Program-made: the position numbers and the translations under genes
Assembly: GCA_040902765.1 (NCBI GenBank)
Contig: JBBDWO010000028.1
Location: forward strand, 194,069 to 258,068
Direction of reading: 5' to 3'
DNA: 64,000 nt
From: Acidimicrobiia bacterium
GTDB taxonomy: Bacteria; Actinomycetota; Acidimicrobiia; Spongiisociales; UBA11373
The notes under the pieces: generated by a model
Told to the model about the DNA's origin: nothing
Database searches by the model: none
The model's input: only the letters and a program-made list of their open reading frames with translations
Shown here: piece after piece, positions 52,923 through 61,091 of the stretch
How positions within the stretch are numbered: position 1 is the stretch's first letter
Layout: each line of letters begins with the position of its first letter

Positions 52923-54167
52923 GTGTCGCGACGCGTCGTCGTCACCGGCCTCGGGACCGTCAACCCGCTCGGCCACACTGTCGACGAATTCTGGGCTGCA
53001 GCACTGGCCGGCACTCCCGGTGTAGGTCCGATCACCGCGTTCGACGCCAGTGGCTTCAAGGCGCGGATCGCCGCCGAGATCCACGGTTTCGACCCTGAGG
53101 TGTACATCGAACGCCAGGAGGCTCGCCGCCTCGACCGCTACGACCAGCTGTTCTGGGCGTCGTCGGCACAGGCGATCGCCGACGCCGGCCTTTCCTACGA
53201 GGAGGACGATCCGGCGGCGTACCGGGCCGGCGTGGTCGTCGGGTCGGGGATCGGCGGGATCATGGCCTTTCAGGACGGTATCGATGCGCTACGCCAGCGC
53301 GGGCCTGACCGGGTGAGCCCGTTGGTGATCACGCAGATCATCTCGAACATGGCCGCAGGTCTGGTGTCGATCCGATACAACCTGTTCGGGCCGAACTCGT
53401 GCATCGTGACGGCCTGCGCCGCCTCGGCCAACGCCATCGGCGATGCCGCAGAGATCATCAAGCGCGGCGCCGCCGACGTGATGGTGGCGGGCGGTGCCGA
53501 GGCGCCGATCATCGAGTTCACCGTCGCCGCATTCGCCCAGTCCCGGGCGCTGTCGACCAACAACGACGATCCGGCTGGGGCGAGCCGCCCCTTCGATGCC
53601 AATCGCGACGGCTTCGTCATGGGCGAGGGAGCGGCCACCGTGGTGCTCGAGGAGCGGGAACACGCCCTTGCCCGAGGGGCGAAGATCCATGCCGAGGTCG
53701 TCGGATACGGCATGTCGGCGGACGGCTACCACATCACGCTGCCCCGACCAGGAGGAGCCGGTGCGGCGCGCGCCATGCAGAACGCCCTCGACGATGCCGG
53801 GCTCGGCGCAGACCAGATCGACTACATCAACGCCCACGGGACGTCGACCGCGGCCAACGACTCGACCGAGACCTCCGCCATCAAGACCGTGTTCGGAGAT
53901 GGTGCCTACTCGGTACCGGTGTCGTCGACCAAGTCGATGACCGGGCACCTCCTCGGTGGTGCCGGTGCCCTGGAGTCGCTGGTGTGCATCCTGGCGATTC
54001 GCGACGGCCGGGTGCCCCCGACGATCAACTACGAGACCCCCGACCCCGAGTGTGACCTGGATTACGTGCCCAACGAAGCGCGCGACGTCCGGGTCGATCG
54101 GGCGATGACCAATTCGTTCGGCTTCGGCGGCCACAACGTGTCGCTCGTGTTCGCCCGGCACGAGTAG
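52923..54167 (+). CDS. fabF: 3-oxoacyl-ACP synthase II
   Basis: 414 aa condensing enzyme for chain elongation. Catalytic C165 in VTACAASAN, H305 in NAHGTSTAAND and H342 in KSMTGHLLGGAG are all present, with the closing NSFGFGGHNVSLVF. GTG 52923 lies 2 bp after the acpP stop. Confidence 0.95.
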   Translation: MSRRVVVTGLGTVNPLGHTVDEFWAAALAGTPGVGPITAFDASGFKARIAAEIHGFDPEVYIERQEARRLDRYDQLFWASSAQAIADAGLSYEEDDPAAYRAGVVVGSGIGGIMAFQDGIDALRQRGPDRVSPLVITQIISNMAAGLVSIRYNLFGPNSCIVTACAASANAIGDAAEIIKRGAADVMVAGGAEAPIIEFTVAAFAQSRALSTNNDDPAGASRPFDANRDGFVMGEGAATVVLEEREHALARGAKIHAEVVGYGMSADGYHITLPRPGGAGAARAMQNALDDAGLGADQIDYINAHGTSTAANDSTETSAIKTVFGDGAYSVPVSSTKSMTGHLLGGAGALESLVCILAIRDGRVPPTINYETPDPECDLDYVPNEARDVRVDRAMTNSFGFGGHNVSLVFARHE

Positions 54168-54179
54168 TCGGAGAGCCGC

Positions 54180-54455
54180 TCAGCAGCCTCCCGAAGGCGG
54201 GAGATCGTCGTCGGCGAAGGTCACGATGTCTCGGTCCAATGCGTCGCGGTGCTCGGCGAGAGAACGAAGCGCCAGGGCGGCGATCACCGCCACGCCGATG
54301 GCGGTCACCACGGCTCCAACCACGGCGGCGGCGATCGCTGACACCGTGCAGGAGGACGGGGCACACGACGCCCCGGTGACCGCGTAGCCGACCACACCGC
54401 CGCCGATCCCCGCGACCAGCGCCGGGATGCCGACCCACGGGTTGGGGAGCCTCAT
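54180..54455 (-). CDS. Small membrane protein of unknown function
   Basis: 91 aa with two hydrophobic segments (about 8-30 and 38-64), a CAPSSC pair in the short loop between them, and an acidic tail DRDIVTFADDDLPPSGGC. ATG 54455 overlaps the stop of the membrane gene upstream, so the two are coupled. The family is not recognised. Confidence 0.55.
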   Translation of the reverse strand: MRLPNPWVGIPALVAGIGGGVVGYAVTGASCAPSSCTVSAIAAAVVGAVVTAIGVAVIAALALRSLAEHRDALDRDIVTFADDDLPPSGGC

Positions 54456-55213
54456 GGCCGGTCCCCTTGTCGCCGGCCGCGGTCGTCGAGTCCGGCCGCC
54501 GCCAGGATCTCGGGTGCGACCAGTTCGGGCGGAAAGGGCACGACCGACGGATCGTGAGCGGGAGGCGTCACGGCGAGGCGAACCTCCCTGGTCCAGGAGA
54601 GCGTCGACGCCGCCAGCGCCGCCGCGGCCACCGTGAACCCCTGAGGAGCGCCGGAGAGGAGTGCCACGACCACCCCGAGCGCGGGATGGAGCCACCTCGC
54701 CGCCGTGAGGCTTCCGGGCACGGCGCGACCGAGGGCGAGCGCCAACACCACGCACCACGCAGACCATGCCCAAACGGCTCGGTGCGTGCCGAGCGGAGCG
54801 GCGAGCCCGGAAAAGGCAGGAGTGGCGACCAGGGCCAGGAGGAGGGCGGTCGCCGCGGGCGGGGGCCCGTCCGCTGATGGGAGCCGTCGCAGCCAGCGGT
54901 CTGGCCACGGTCCGATGAGTCCGACGAGCGCAGCAACGCTGGCCGCAGCGAGGAACCAAGACAGCGGGGTGCCATCACCGGCCGAACCGGCGGCGAGTGC
55001 GGCGCCGACGCATCCGTACAGGGCATACCTCGACCACCGGGTACGGCCGACGAGGAAGGCGGCGAGTGAGACGACGGCGAACAGGAGCAGCCCACCCGCC
55101 ACCAGGGCCCCCGAAGAGGTGTGGTACACGGTTTCCCCGAGGACCAGTCGGACACCGGCGAGCACAACGGTGGCGGTCGTCAGGGCGGCGATGACGAACG
55201 GGCTGCGCGGCAT
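54452..55213 (-). CDS. Multi-pass membrane protein of unknown function
   Basis: 253 aa with about seven hydrophobic segments up to residue 200, then a polar tail (PPAHDPSVVPFPPELVAPEI). No catalytic or transport motif stands out. ATG 55213 lies 6 nt after GATAAT. It is coupled with the small membrane gene downstream. Confidence 0.6.
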   Translation of the reverse strand: MPRSPFVIAALTTATVVLAGVRLVLGETVYHTSSGALVAGGLLLFAVVSLAAFLVGRTRWSRYALYGCVGAALAAGSAGDGTPLSWFLAAASVAALVGLIGPWPDRWLRRLPSADGPPPAATALLLALVATPAFSGLAAPLGTHRAVWAWSAWCVVLALALGRAVPGSLTAARWLHPALGVVVALLSGAPQGFTVAAAALAASTLSWTREVRLAVTPPAHDPSVVPFPPELVAPEILAAAGLDDRGRRQGDRP

Positions 55214-55219
55214 GGGGGC

Positions 55220-55225
55220 ATTATC
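55220..55225 (-). promoter_or_regulatory. Leaderless-type -10 box (GATAAT) for membrane gene pair
   Basis: On the minus strand GATAAT is 6 nt before ATG 55213. Confidence 0.45.
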
Positions 55226-55245
55226 CCCCGCTGCGGGATCCGCGA

Positions 55246-55656
55246 TCAGCGGCTCGGTCGGGTGTCGATCAGGCCGGGGATCCGCTGGTTACCGATCTCG
55301 GTGTTGTACCGGTACAGCGCCTCGGGCAGCTCGCTGAAGTCCACCTCGAAGGAGTCACCGGGGGCCAGCACCGGGCTCTCGAACTCGCCGGTGCGCTCGG
55401 TGATCACGTACTCACGGGGTGGGTCCTGGTTCTCCCACCGCACGATCCAGTGCGTCTCGAGGTTCAGGCTGAGGTTCGAGGGCGCAAATCGCCCGTTGGA
55501 GATCACGACCACGATGACGCCTTCGGGGGGCGGTTCGGTGGTCGTGGTGACCGCTGGGATCTGATTGCGCTCGAGGGCCTGGGGCGATGGGCCACTGGCA
55601 CAGGCCGTGGCGATCAGGCCACTCATGATGGGGATCAGCAGCAGGGTTCGACGCAA
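55246..55656 (-). CDS. Lipoprotein with a cupredoxin-like domain
   Basis: 136 aa. Signal with lipobox ATAC (C19), linker with Thr run, then a small beta-barrel-like region (VIVVVISNGRFAPSNLSLNLETHWIVRWENQD, EFESPVLAPGDSFEVDF). The order resembles cupredoxins, but no Cys/His/Met copper ligands are present in the mature part. TTG 55656 is chosen because AAAAGG is about 7 nt upstream and the signal peptide begins there. Confidence 0.6.
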   Translation of the reverse strand: MRRTLLLIPIMSGLIATACASGPSPQALERNQIPAVTTTTEPPPEGVIVVVISNGRFAPSNLSLNLETHWIVRWENQDPPREYVITERTGEFESPVLAPGDSFEVDFSELPEALYRYNTEIGNQRIPGLIDTRPSR

Positions 55657-55735
55657 CGCAGGCCTTTTCTCGGGTTCTTGGAGCCGGCAGTGTAGTTGCG
55701 TCCGAGCCCGCCGGGCAGGGAGGCGCCGGCTCGCC

Positions 55736-56347
55736 TTATGCGGGTGTTATCGGCGGCGCCCATCGGGAGGCCTCGATCCACGAGGGGTCGCCGGGTTCCA
55801 GGCTGGTGACGGATGCCAGCGGTGGGGGATCATCGGGGAGGTGCTCGAGCGGGAGGCAGCGGAGATGCAGTCGGAGCGCCTGGACGGGATCCTGGTGAGA
55901 GACGGCCACGGCGATCCCGCCGGGGTGGGCTCTCCCGAGATCGTGCACGACCGCAGCCATCCGTTCGGCGACGGCCCTGATGGATTCGGGGGAGAAGGGG
56001 AGGTCGTGGGGATGCTCGAGGTAGCGCTCCAGCTCGCCGGGGAAGACCGTCGGCAGATCGTCCCAGGCGACGCCCGCCCAGCGGCGGGCCAGCTCCCACT
56101 CGGTCAGCCGGGGATCGATGCTGACCGTGAGGTCGAGGGCGTCGGCGATGATGCCGGCGGTCTCGACCGCCCGGTCCAGAGGACTCGACACCACGGCGGT
56201 CGTCCCCGAGCCGACCAGGTGCCGCGCCGCGCCGCGCGCCTGATCGCGGCCGAGCGGTGACAGGGGGAATCCGGGCAGGTCGGCGTAGACGAATTCCTTC
56301 GGGTTGAGGACCTCGCCGTGACGCACAAGATGAAGACGCTTCAGCAC
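55736..56347 (-). CDS. Histidine phosphatase (phosphoglycerate mutase superfamily)
   Basis: 203 aa. RHGE (R9, H10, G11, E12) is the catalytic motif; SSPLDRAVETA provides the second Arg, and VSHQDPVQAL the second His. Substrate unknown; relatives act on sugar phosphates, alpha-ribazole phosphate or phosphoproteins. GTG 56347 lies 7 nt after TACCCT. Confidence 0.82.
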   Translation of the reverse strand: MLKRLHLVRHGEVLNPKEFVYADLPGFPLSPLGRDQARGAARHLVGSGTTAVVSSPLDRAVETAGIIADALDLTVSIDPRLTEWELARRWAGVAWDDLPTVFPGELERYLEHPHDLPFSPESIRAVAERMAAVVHDLGRAHPGGIAVAVSHQDPVQALRLHLRCLPLEHLPDDPPPLASVTSLEPGDPSWIEASRWAPPITPA

Positions 56348-56354
56348 CAGGGAG

Positions 56355-56360
56355 AGGGTA
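56355..56360 (-). promoter_or_regulatory. Leaderless-type -10 box (TACCCT) for histidine phosphatase
   Basis: On the minus strand TACCCT is 7 nt before GTG 56347. Confidence 0.45.
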
Positions 56361-56382
56361 GATAGGGGGGAGGGGCCAGGAG

Positions 56383-56506
56383 CAGCTACCAGCTACCAGC
56401 TACCAGCCAGACTTGGTACTTGGTACTCGGTACTTGGTACGAGGAGCGGACAGCTCACAGTCAGAGCAGTTTGGCTGGTGGCTGGTGGCTGGTAGCTGGT
56501 AGCTGT
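56383..56506 (+). repeat. Three heptamer arrays upstream of dinB, two of them mutually inverted
   Basis: CAGCTAC units (56383-56409), ACTTGGT units (56411-56440) and GGCTGGT/AGCTGGT units (56472-56506), each with a 7-bp period. The first and third are reverse complements over most of their length and could fold into a long hairpin around the middle array. Apart from these repeats the 185-bp region holds only the promoters of the flanking genes. Confidence 0.75.
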
Positions 56507-56520
56507 GGACTGCTAGCTCG

Positions 56521-56526
56521 TATCCT
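56521..56526 (+). promoter_or_regulatory. Leaderless-type -10 box (TATCCT) for dinB
   Basis: TATCCT is 6 nt before ATG 56533. No LexA-type box was recognised beside it. Confidence 0.5.
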
Positions 56527-56532
56527 TCGCCC

Positions 56533-57729
56533 ATGATTTCGCTTCCTGAGCCCATCCTGCATGTCGATGCCGACTCGTTCTTCGTCGCCGTGGAGCGGCT
56601 GCGACGGCCCGAGCTGTGCGATCGCCCCGTGCTCGTCGGTGGCGACGGCCCGCGCAGCGTGGTAGCGGCGGCGTCCTACGAGGCGCGCCGACATGGAGCG
56701 CGGTCGGCGATGCCCATGGTCATGGCGAAACGGCTGTGCCCGACTGCCGTCATCGTGGCCGCCGATCACGCCGAATACCGGCGGGTGTCGGAGGAGCTCA
56801 TGGCGGTACTCGGCGAGGTGACCTCACGCGTCGAGCCGATCTCGATCGACGAGGCCTTTCTCGACCTCACCGGTGTCGATGGGCCGGGCGGGGCCATCGC
56901 CATCTCCGAGCGGCTCCGTCGGTTGGCACAGGAGCGGGTCGGGGTCACGGTCTCGGTCGGCATCGCAGCGACCAAGTTGGTGGCCAAGATGGCCTCTCGG
57001 GACGCCAAGCCCGACGGCCTGCTGCTGGTCCCGGCGGGGGCTGAAGCCGACTTCATGCATCCGAAATCGGTTCGCGCTCTCTGGGGGGTGGGGGAGGCGA
57101 CGCTGGCACGACTGGAGGAACTCGGGATACGAACGATCGGGGATCTGGCGGGGTTCCCGAGGGCGACGCTGGCGCGTCGTCTGGGCGAGGGGCTCGGAGG
57201 GGTCCTCTGGGATCGGGCCCATGCCATCGACGAGCGCGAGGTTGAGCCCGACATCGGGATGCGGTCGATCTCGGTCGAGGAGACCTACCCCGTCGACCTC
57301 CTCGGCGACGACGCCGTCGCCCGCGCCCTGCTCGCCCATGCCGCCGAACTGACCCGGAGACTGCGGGAGGCGGGGGTCGCCGCCGGCACCATCACGGTGA
57401 AGGTTCGGTTCGGAGACTTCACGACGGTGTCGCGCTCTCACACGCCGACGCGGCCGGTGGTCGACACCACCGGGGTGCTCGATGAGGCACGCCGGCTGCT
57501 CGCCGCCGCCGACCGACGGGACCAGGGGGTGCGGCTCCTCGGTATCGCGGGAAGCGCCCTGATTCCCGCCGATGCCCCGCGCCAGCTGGTGCTGGGGGAG
57601 GACGACCAGCGCTCGGTCGACGAGGCGATCGGGCGAGTCCAGGACCTATTCGCTCACCCCCTAATGCCGAAGTCGGACCCCTCGGTATACTCGAAAGACG
57701 ACCGGAGATCACCCGATGCCCCTCGATGA
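56533..57729 (+). CDS. dinB: DNA polymerase IV (Y family), altered C-terminus
   Basis: 398 aa translesion polymerase. Metal ligands: D12 in HVDADSFF and D106/E107 in SIDEAFLD; VAAASYEARRHGARSAMPM is the steric-gate/nucleotide region; SVGIAATKLVAKMAS and HhH segments follow. The little-finger domain ends at about VDEAIGRV. After that the frame reads through a 20-bp piece identical but for one base to an end of the 91-bp element (QDLFAHPL) and a non-conserved tail that overlaps the next gene by 14 bp. No beta-clamp motif is obvious at the tail. Confidence 0.88.
   Translation: MISLPEPILHVDADSFFVAVERLRRPELCDRPVLVGGDGPRSVVAAASYEARRHGARSAMPMVMAKRLCPTAVIVAADHAEYRRVSEELMAVLGEVTSRVEPISIDEAFLDLTGVDGPGGAIAISERLRRLAQERVGVTVSVGIAATKLVAKMASRDAKPDGLLLVPAGAEADFMHPKSVRALWGVGEATLARLEELGIRTIGDLAGFPRATLARRLGEGLGGVLWDRAHAIDEREVEPDIGMRSISVEETYPVDLLGDDAVARALLAHAAELTRRLREAGVAAGTITVKVRFGDFTTVSRSHTPTRPVVDTTGVLDEARRLLAAADRRDQGVRLLGIAGSALIPADAPRQLVLGEDDQRSVDEAIGRVQDLFAHPLMPKSDPSVYSKDDRRSPDAPR
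57643..57662 (+). repeat. Relic of the 91-bp palindromic element inside dinB
   Basis: GACCTATTCGCTCACCCCCT matches the right end of element copy 1 (12057-12076) at 19 of 20 bases. Neither the inner hairpin nor a left arm is found next to it. Confidence 0.6.
57686..57691 (+). promoter_or_regulatory. -10 box (TATACT) of the DUF3040 gene
   Basis: TATACT lies in the dinB tail, 24 nt before ATG 57716, and would give a short leader containing the CGGAG ribosome site at about 57702-57706. Confidence 0.45.
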
Positions 57730-58048
57730 CAGAGAGCAGCGAATCCTCGAGGAGATAGAGCGTCAGTTTTACGCCGACGATCCTGAGCTCGCCGAAACCG
57801 TGCGCAGCGCCCGGCTCGCCTCGCGTTCATCGGGGCGGGTTCGACTGGCCGGGTTCGGTCTCGTCGCCGGGTTGGCGCTGATGATCGGGTTCTTCACCCG
57901 AAGCACCGGGGTGGCACTCGTCGGGTTCGGCATCATGGTCGCCTCGGCGGTCGCGCTCTCGTCCGCTGTCAAGCATCGGGCGAACGTCGCGGCGGCGTCG
58001 CCCGACTCGATGGCCGGCCGGATGCGCCGCAGGTGGCGCGGGCGCTAG
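57716..58048 (+). CDS. DUF3040-family membrane protein
   Basis: 110 aa. LDDREQRILEEIERQFYADDPELAETV is the conserved DUF3040 N-terminus, followed by two membrane helices (about 45-62 and 66-85) and a basic tail RMRRRWRGR. The family is typical of Actinomycetota and its function is unknown. It overlaps the end of dinB by 14 bp. Confidence 0.8.
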   Translation: MPLDDREQRILEEIERQFYADDPELAETVRSARLASRSSGRVRLAGFGLVAGLALMIGFFTRSTGVALVGFGIMVASAVALSSAVKHRANVAAASPDSMAGRMRRRWRGR

Positions 58049-58125
58049 AGTCGTTTGCCCGGGGGAGATCGGAGAGGCGGCCGCCGGCCGCGTCGGCGCC
58101 GTCATCGTGAGGGAGAGAGGTTTCG

Positions 58126-58617
58126 TTGGAAGGCTTCACGGCACAGCAGGCTTGTCGGCTGACGGGCTGCACGCCACATCAGCTGCGGTACTGGGATCGT
58201 GTCGAGTTGGTTCCCCCCTCGGTTCAGAGCACTGGAGGCCGACCGGGGAAGCGGCGTCTGTACGCGTTTCGCGACCTGGTGGCGCTTCGCGTGGTGAAGA
58301 GTCTCCTCGACAACGGCATGTCGGTCCAGCGCGTGCGACGCGCCTGGGACTACCTGCGCAGCACCGGCGATATGGACCGGCACCTCGCCGAGGTCCGGCT
58401 GGTCACCGATGGGCAGTCGATCTTTCGGGTCGCCGCCGACGACGGTGAACTCGTCGATGCCCTCCGGGAGGGCCAGCTCGCCTTCTTCGTGGCCATCAAC
58501 GAGATCGCCCGAGAGGTCGAGGAAGACGTGACCCGGTTCCAACTCGACCGGGACGAGTTCCTGCTCATGCTCCGTCGTGTCGAGGAGGACGTCCAGTCCG
58601 AGGCCGCCGACGGCTGA
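58126..58617 (+). CDS. MerR-family transcriptional regulator
   Basis: 163 aa. The winged-helix N-terminus runs FTAQQACRLTGCTPHQLRYWDR, then STGGRPGKRRLYAFRDLVALRVVKSLLDNGMSVQRVRRAWDYLR. The remaining 80 residues are a helical effector or dimerisation part with no cysteine, so heavy-metal sensing is unlikely. TTG 58126 follows GAGAGAGG by 5 nt. Its target genes are not evident; DUF3040 lies just upstream. Confidence 0.8.
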   Translation: MEGFTAQQACRLTGCTPHQLRYWDRVELVPPSVQSTGGRPGKRRLYAFRDLVALRVVKSLLDNGMSVQRVRRAWDYLRSTGDMDRHLAEVRLVTDGQSIFRVAADDGELVDALREGQLAFFVAINEIAREVEEDVTRFQLDRDEFLLMLRRVEEDVQSEAADG

Positions 58618-58650
58618 GCGCCCTGCGAGGGGGACCGCCCCGTCGGGTCA

Positions 58651-58741
58651 GTGGGCGAGCGAATAGGCTCGCCCCTGGATCAGGTTTCGGCTTGTGGCAA
58701 GCCGAAACCTGATGAAGCCAGCGAGATATTCGCTCGCCCCC
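58651..58741 (+). mobile_element. 91-bp nested palindromic element, copy 3
   Basis: Left arm GTGGGCGAGCGAATAGG (58651-58667) against GATATTCGCTCGCCCCC (58725-58741): 13 bp pair without a break; the base of the stem and the two bases next to the linkers are mismatched. Inner stem ATCAGGTTTCGGCTTG is identical to copies 1 and 4, with loop TGG. Direct repeats TCAGTG flank it (58648-58653 and 58742-58747), overlapping the left arm by up to 3 bases. It lies between the ends of merR and the transglutaminase gene and supplies the latter's last codons. Confidence 0.85.
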
Positions 58742-61091
58742 TCAGTGACCGCAGGCTGTATCGGGACGCGATCCGCCGCCCCAACGAGTACCGACCGACG
58801 ATCTGGAACTCGGTTTCCTGGAACGACTCGCCGGCTGCGGCGACGTCTTCGGGCGAGGGCGTGCCCGGTGGGCCATAGGCGGCCCGGGCGTAGATCACAG
58901 CGAGTGGGGCCAGCGCCGCCGTGGCCCTCCGGGCGATCTCGGCCGGCGTCGCGGTGAGCGGCGGACCCTCGCCAAGGTCGGTGAGGCGGTCGACGATCTC
59001 CACCCAGGCGGCCCCGATGTCGCCATCTTCGAGCCGGCGCACCCGCGACCGACGGCGCCCCCACTTGAGTACCGGCAGGGCGGCGACCAGCGCGACCACG
59101 AGTAGCCCGATGCCCACGGCTCTGAATGGTACGGGCAGGCCCGGCGAGGCGTTCTCGCCGGCGTCGGTCGTCGGCACGGTGGTCACCACTGAAGGATCGG
59201 TGGTCGGATCCTCCTCGAGAGGAGTCTGGCCGGGAAGTGTCGGTTGGGTCGGCGAGCCCGGCTCGGGCAGCGCCGCCTCGAGATACTCGGCCACGGCGAA
59301 GGGGATCGCTTCCAGGGCTCCTGGGTTGACTCCGTCGCCCCGCGGCGTGGGGTCGAAGGTGACCCAGCCCTGGGTCGGCATCCACAGTTCGACCCAGGCG
59401 TGGGCGTTGCGATCCCGCACTACGAAGGTCCCATCGTCGGCGTAGGAGCCCGGCGTGAAACCGAGCACCACGCGACTCGGGATCCCTACGGCCCGGGCCA
59501 TTACCCCCATCGCAGTGGCGTACTGCTCGCAGTAGCCGACCCGGTAGTTCGGGCTGCTCGGGTCGAGCAGCCAGGCCTCGAGATCCGTTGCGCTGTGCCC
59601 GGGCACGATCTGCGTCGAGTACTGGAACCCACCGCCCGTCTTGAAGAGGGCCTCGAGGGCGAGGCCGCGCTCGTAGTCGGTCTCCAGGCCCGCCACCTGT
59701 TGGTGAGCGAAGTTGGGGATTCGGTTCCCGATGTCGTCGGGCAGGTCTAGGAAGTGGGCCCGGTCGGGCAGCGACCGGGTCGTGTACTCCAGGGGTTCGT
59801 CGCCGAGGTCGAACGCCCCGTCCTCGATGGCGGCGGCGAACACCACCGACGGGTCGCCGTCGTCGCCCAGTGACAGCACTCGGAGGTCCGGGACCGGCAC
59901 CTGCGAGATCACGGTGTAGCTCATCCCCCGGTAGGTGAGGGCGTCGAAACGAAGCGATCCGTCGTCGCGCTTCACCCGCAGGCCCCGCTCCACCGTCCGG
60001 TCCGGGGACGAGAAGGAGATCGGGGCGTACGGAGCGGGGAGCCAGTCCATCTGGAGCTGGGAGATCGTCACCGTCGAGGTGACCCGGCTGACCGGACCGA
60101 GGAAGGCGGTCGACGGGGGTTCGAAGGTGTCGATGTCGTCGATCGAGGCGATGCCGGCGCCCCCTCCGACATGCCACTGGAGACCGTTGAATGAGTCGAG
60201 CGTGAGCAGCCGCCAGTACACGGTGCGCGGGTCGACGCCTCCCTCCACTCGGGCACTGAACACCGGCACCGTCGACGAGGAGACGAGGCTCTGGCGAATG
60301 CCGACGAACGGGTTGTACTGGATGCTGCCCAGGTACTCACCGGTGAGCGAGGTGCTGGTGCGCCATGCCAGGTAGCCGCTGCGCGGCACCGCACCGGCCA
60401 GGGCCTGTCCGGCGAGCAAGGACACCGCCACGACGGCGCCGACGACCGCGATCCCCAGCGAGGGGAGGGATCGGTCGAGGGCGCGCCGGGTCGCCCGGGA
60501 GGTGAGCAGTCCGGTGCCGGATCGGCGTTGGTCGAGCATGACAGCGAGCAGGCTGGCGCCGATGGCGAGCATCAACCAGACCGTCCAGACACCGCCGGGT
60601 CGCCGGTCCATGACGGCGAACTCGAGATATACGAGAAGTGGGGCGAGCACCGCCACGTAGGGCCGATTGGCCAGCAATCCCCACGCCAGGACGGCGCCGA
60701 GCGCCCAGAAGACCACCGCCATGACGGCGACGATCCCGGCGAAGGGCATGACCGGGGCGATACCACTCCCGATGACGTCGCGCGCGAGGGCGAGTTCCTC
60801 GCCGAGCGCCGGAACCGACGCCGTCGTCGGGAAGACGAACCAGGTCGTCTCGGGGACCGAGATGCGCACGAGGGTGAGCGTGGCGGCAATGAAGTTGAGT
60901 ACCGTCACCCACCGGCCGCGGATCCGGTAGGCGACCGCTGCCCAGGTGATGGCACCGCCCAGGAGGGCGGCAGCGATCATCACGGCCTGCCAGGGCAGCC
61001 CCTCGATCGTCGGTCGGAGGAGGCGGCTCGATCGGCCGAGCGCGAGCAGGATGCCCGCGCCGCCCGCTACCCAGCTGAGGCGGTAGACCAT
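58680..61091 (-). CDS. Membrane-anchored transglutaminase-like protein (TgpA type)
   Basis: About 803 aa. The first 260 residues hold seven or so membrane helices, then an extracytoplasmic region with a transglutaminase core: GYCEQYATAMGVMARAVGIP (catalytic Cys), NAHAWVELWMPTQGWVTFDPTP (His and Asp), a Thr/Pro linker, another helix and a DUF4129-like tail. It belongs to the MoxR-DUF58-TgpA module. The last residues, GFGLPQAET and the preceding ten or so, are translated from element copy 3, so the natural C-terminus has been replaced. ATG 61091 has GGAG 5 nt upstream and overlaps DUF58 by 25 bp. Confidence 0.85.
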   Translation of the reverse strand: MVYRLSWVAGGAGILLALGRSSRLLRPTIEGLPWQAVMIAAALLGGAITWAAVAYRIRGRWVTVLNFIAATLTLVRISVPETTWFVFPTTASVPALGEELALARDVIGSGIAPVMPFAGIVAVMAVVFWALGAVLAWGLLANRPYVAVLAPLLVYLEFAVMDRRPGGVWTVWLMLAIGASLLAVMLDQRRSGTGLLTSRATRRALDRSLPSLGIAVVGAVVAVSLLAGQALAGAVPRSGYLAWRTSTSLTGEYLGSIQYNPFVGIRQSLVSSSTVPVFSARVEGGVDPRTVYWRLLTLDSFNGLQWHVGGGAGIASIDDIDTFEPPSTAFLGPVSRVTSTVTISQLQMDWLPAPYAPISFSSPDRTVERGLRVKRDDGSLRFDALTYRGMSYTVISQVPVPDLRVLSLGDDGDPSVVFAAAIEDGAFDLGDEPLEYTTRSLPDRAHFLDLPDDIGNRIPNFAHQQVAGLETDYERGLALEALFKTGGGFQYSTQIVPGHSATDLEAWLLDPSSPNYRVGYCEQYATAMGVMARAVGIPSRVVLGFTPGSYADDGTFVVRDRNAHAWVELWMPTQGWVTFDPTPRGDGVNPGALEAIPFAVAEYLEAALPEPGSPTQPTLPGQTPLEEDPTTDPSVVTTVPTTDAGENASPGLPVPFRAVGIGLLVVALVAALPVLKWGRRRSRVRRLEDGDIGAAWVEIVDRLTDLGEGPPLTATPAEIARRATAALAPLAVIYARAAYGPPGTPSPEDVAAAGESFQETEFQIVGRYSLGRRIASRYSLRSLRGRANISLASSGFGLPQAET

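Noticed and set aside
58651..58878. 75-codon plus-strand frame starting in element copy 3
   Set aside because: It is antisense to the transglutaminase gene end and its first third is element sequence; no ribosome site.
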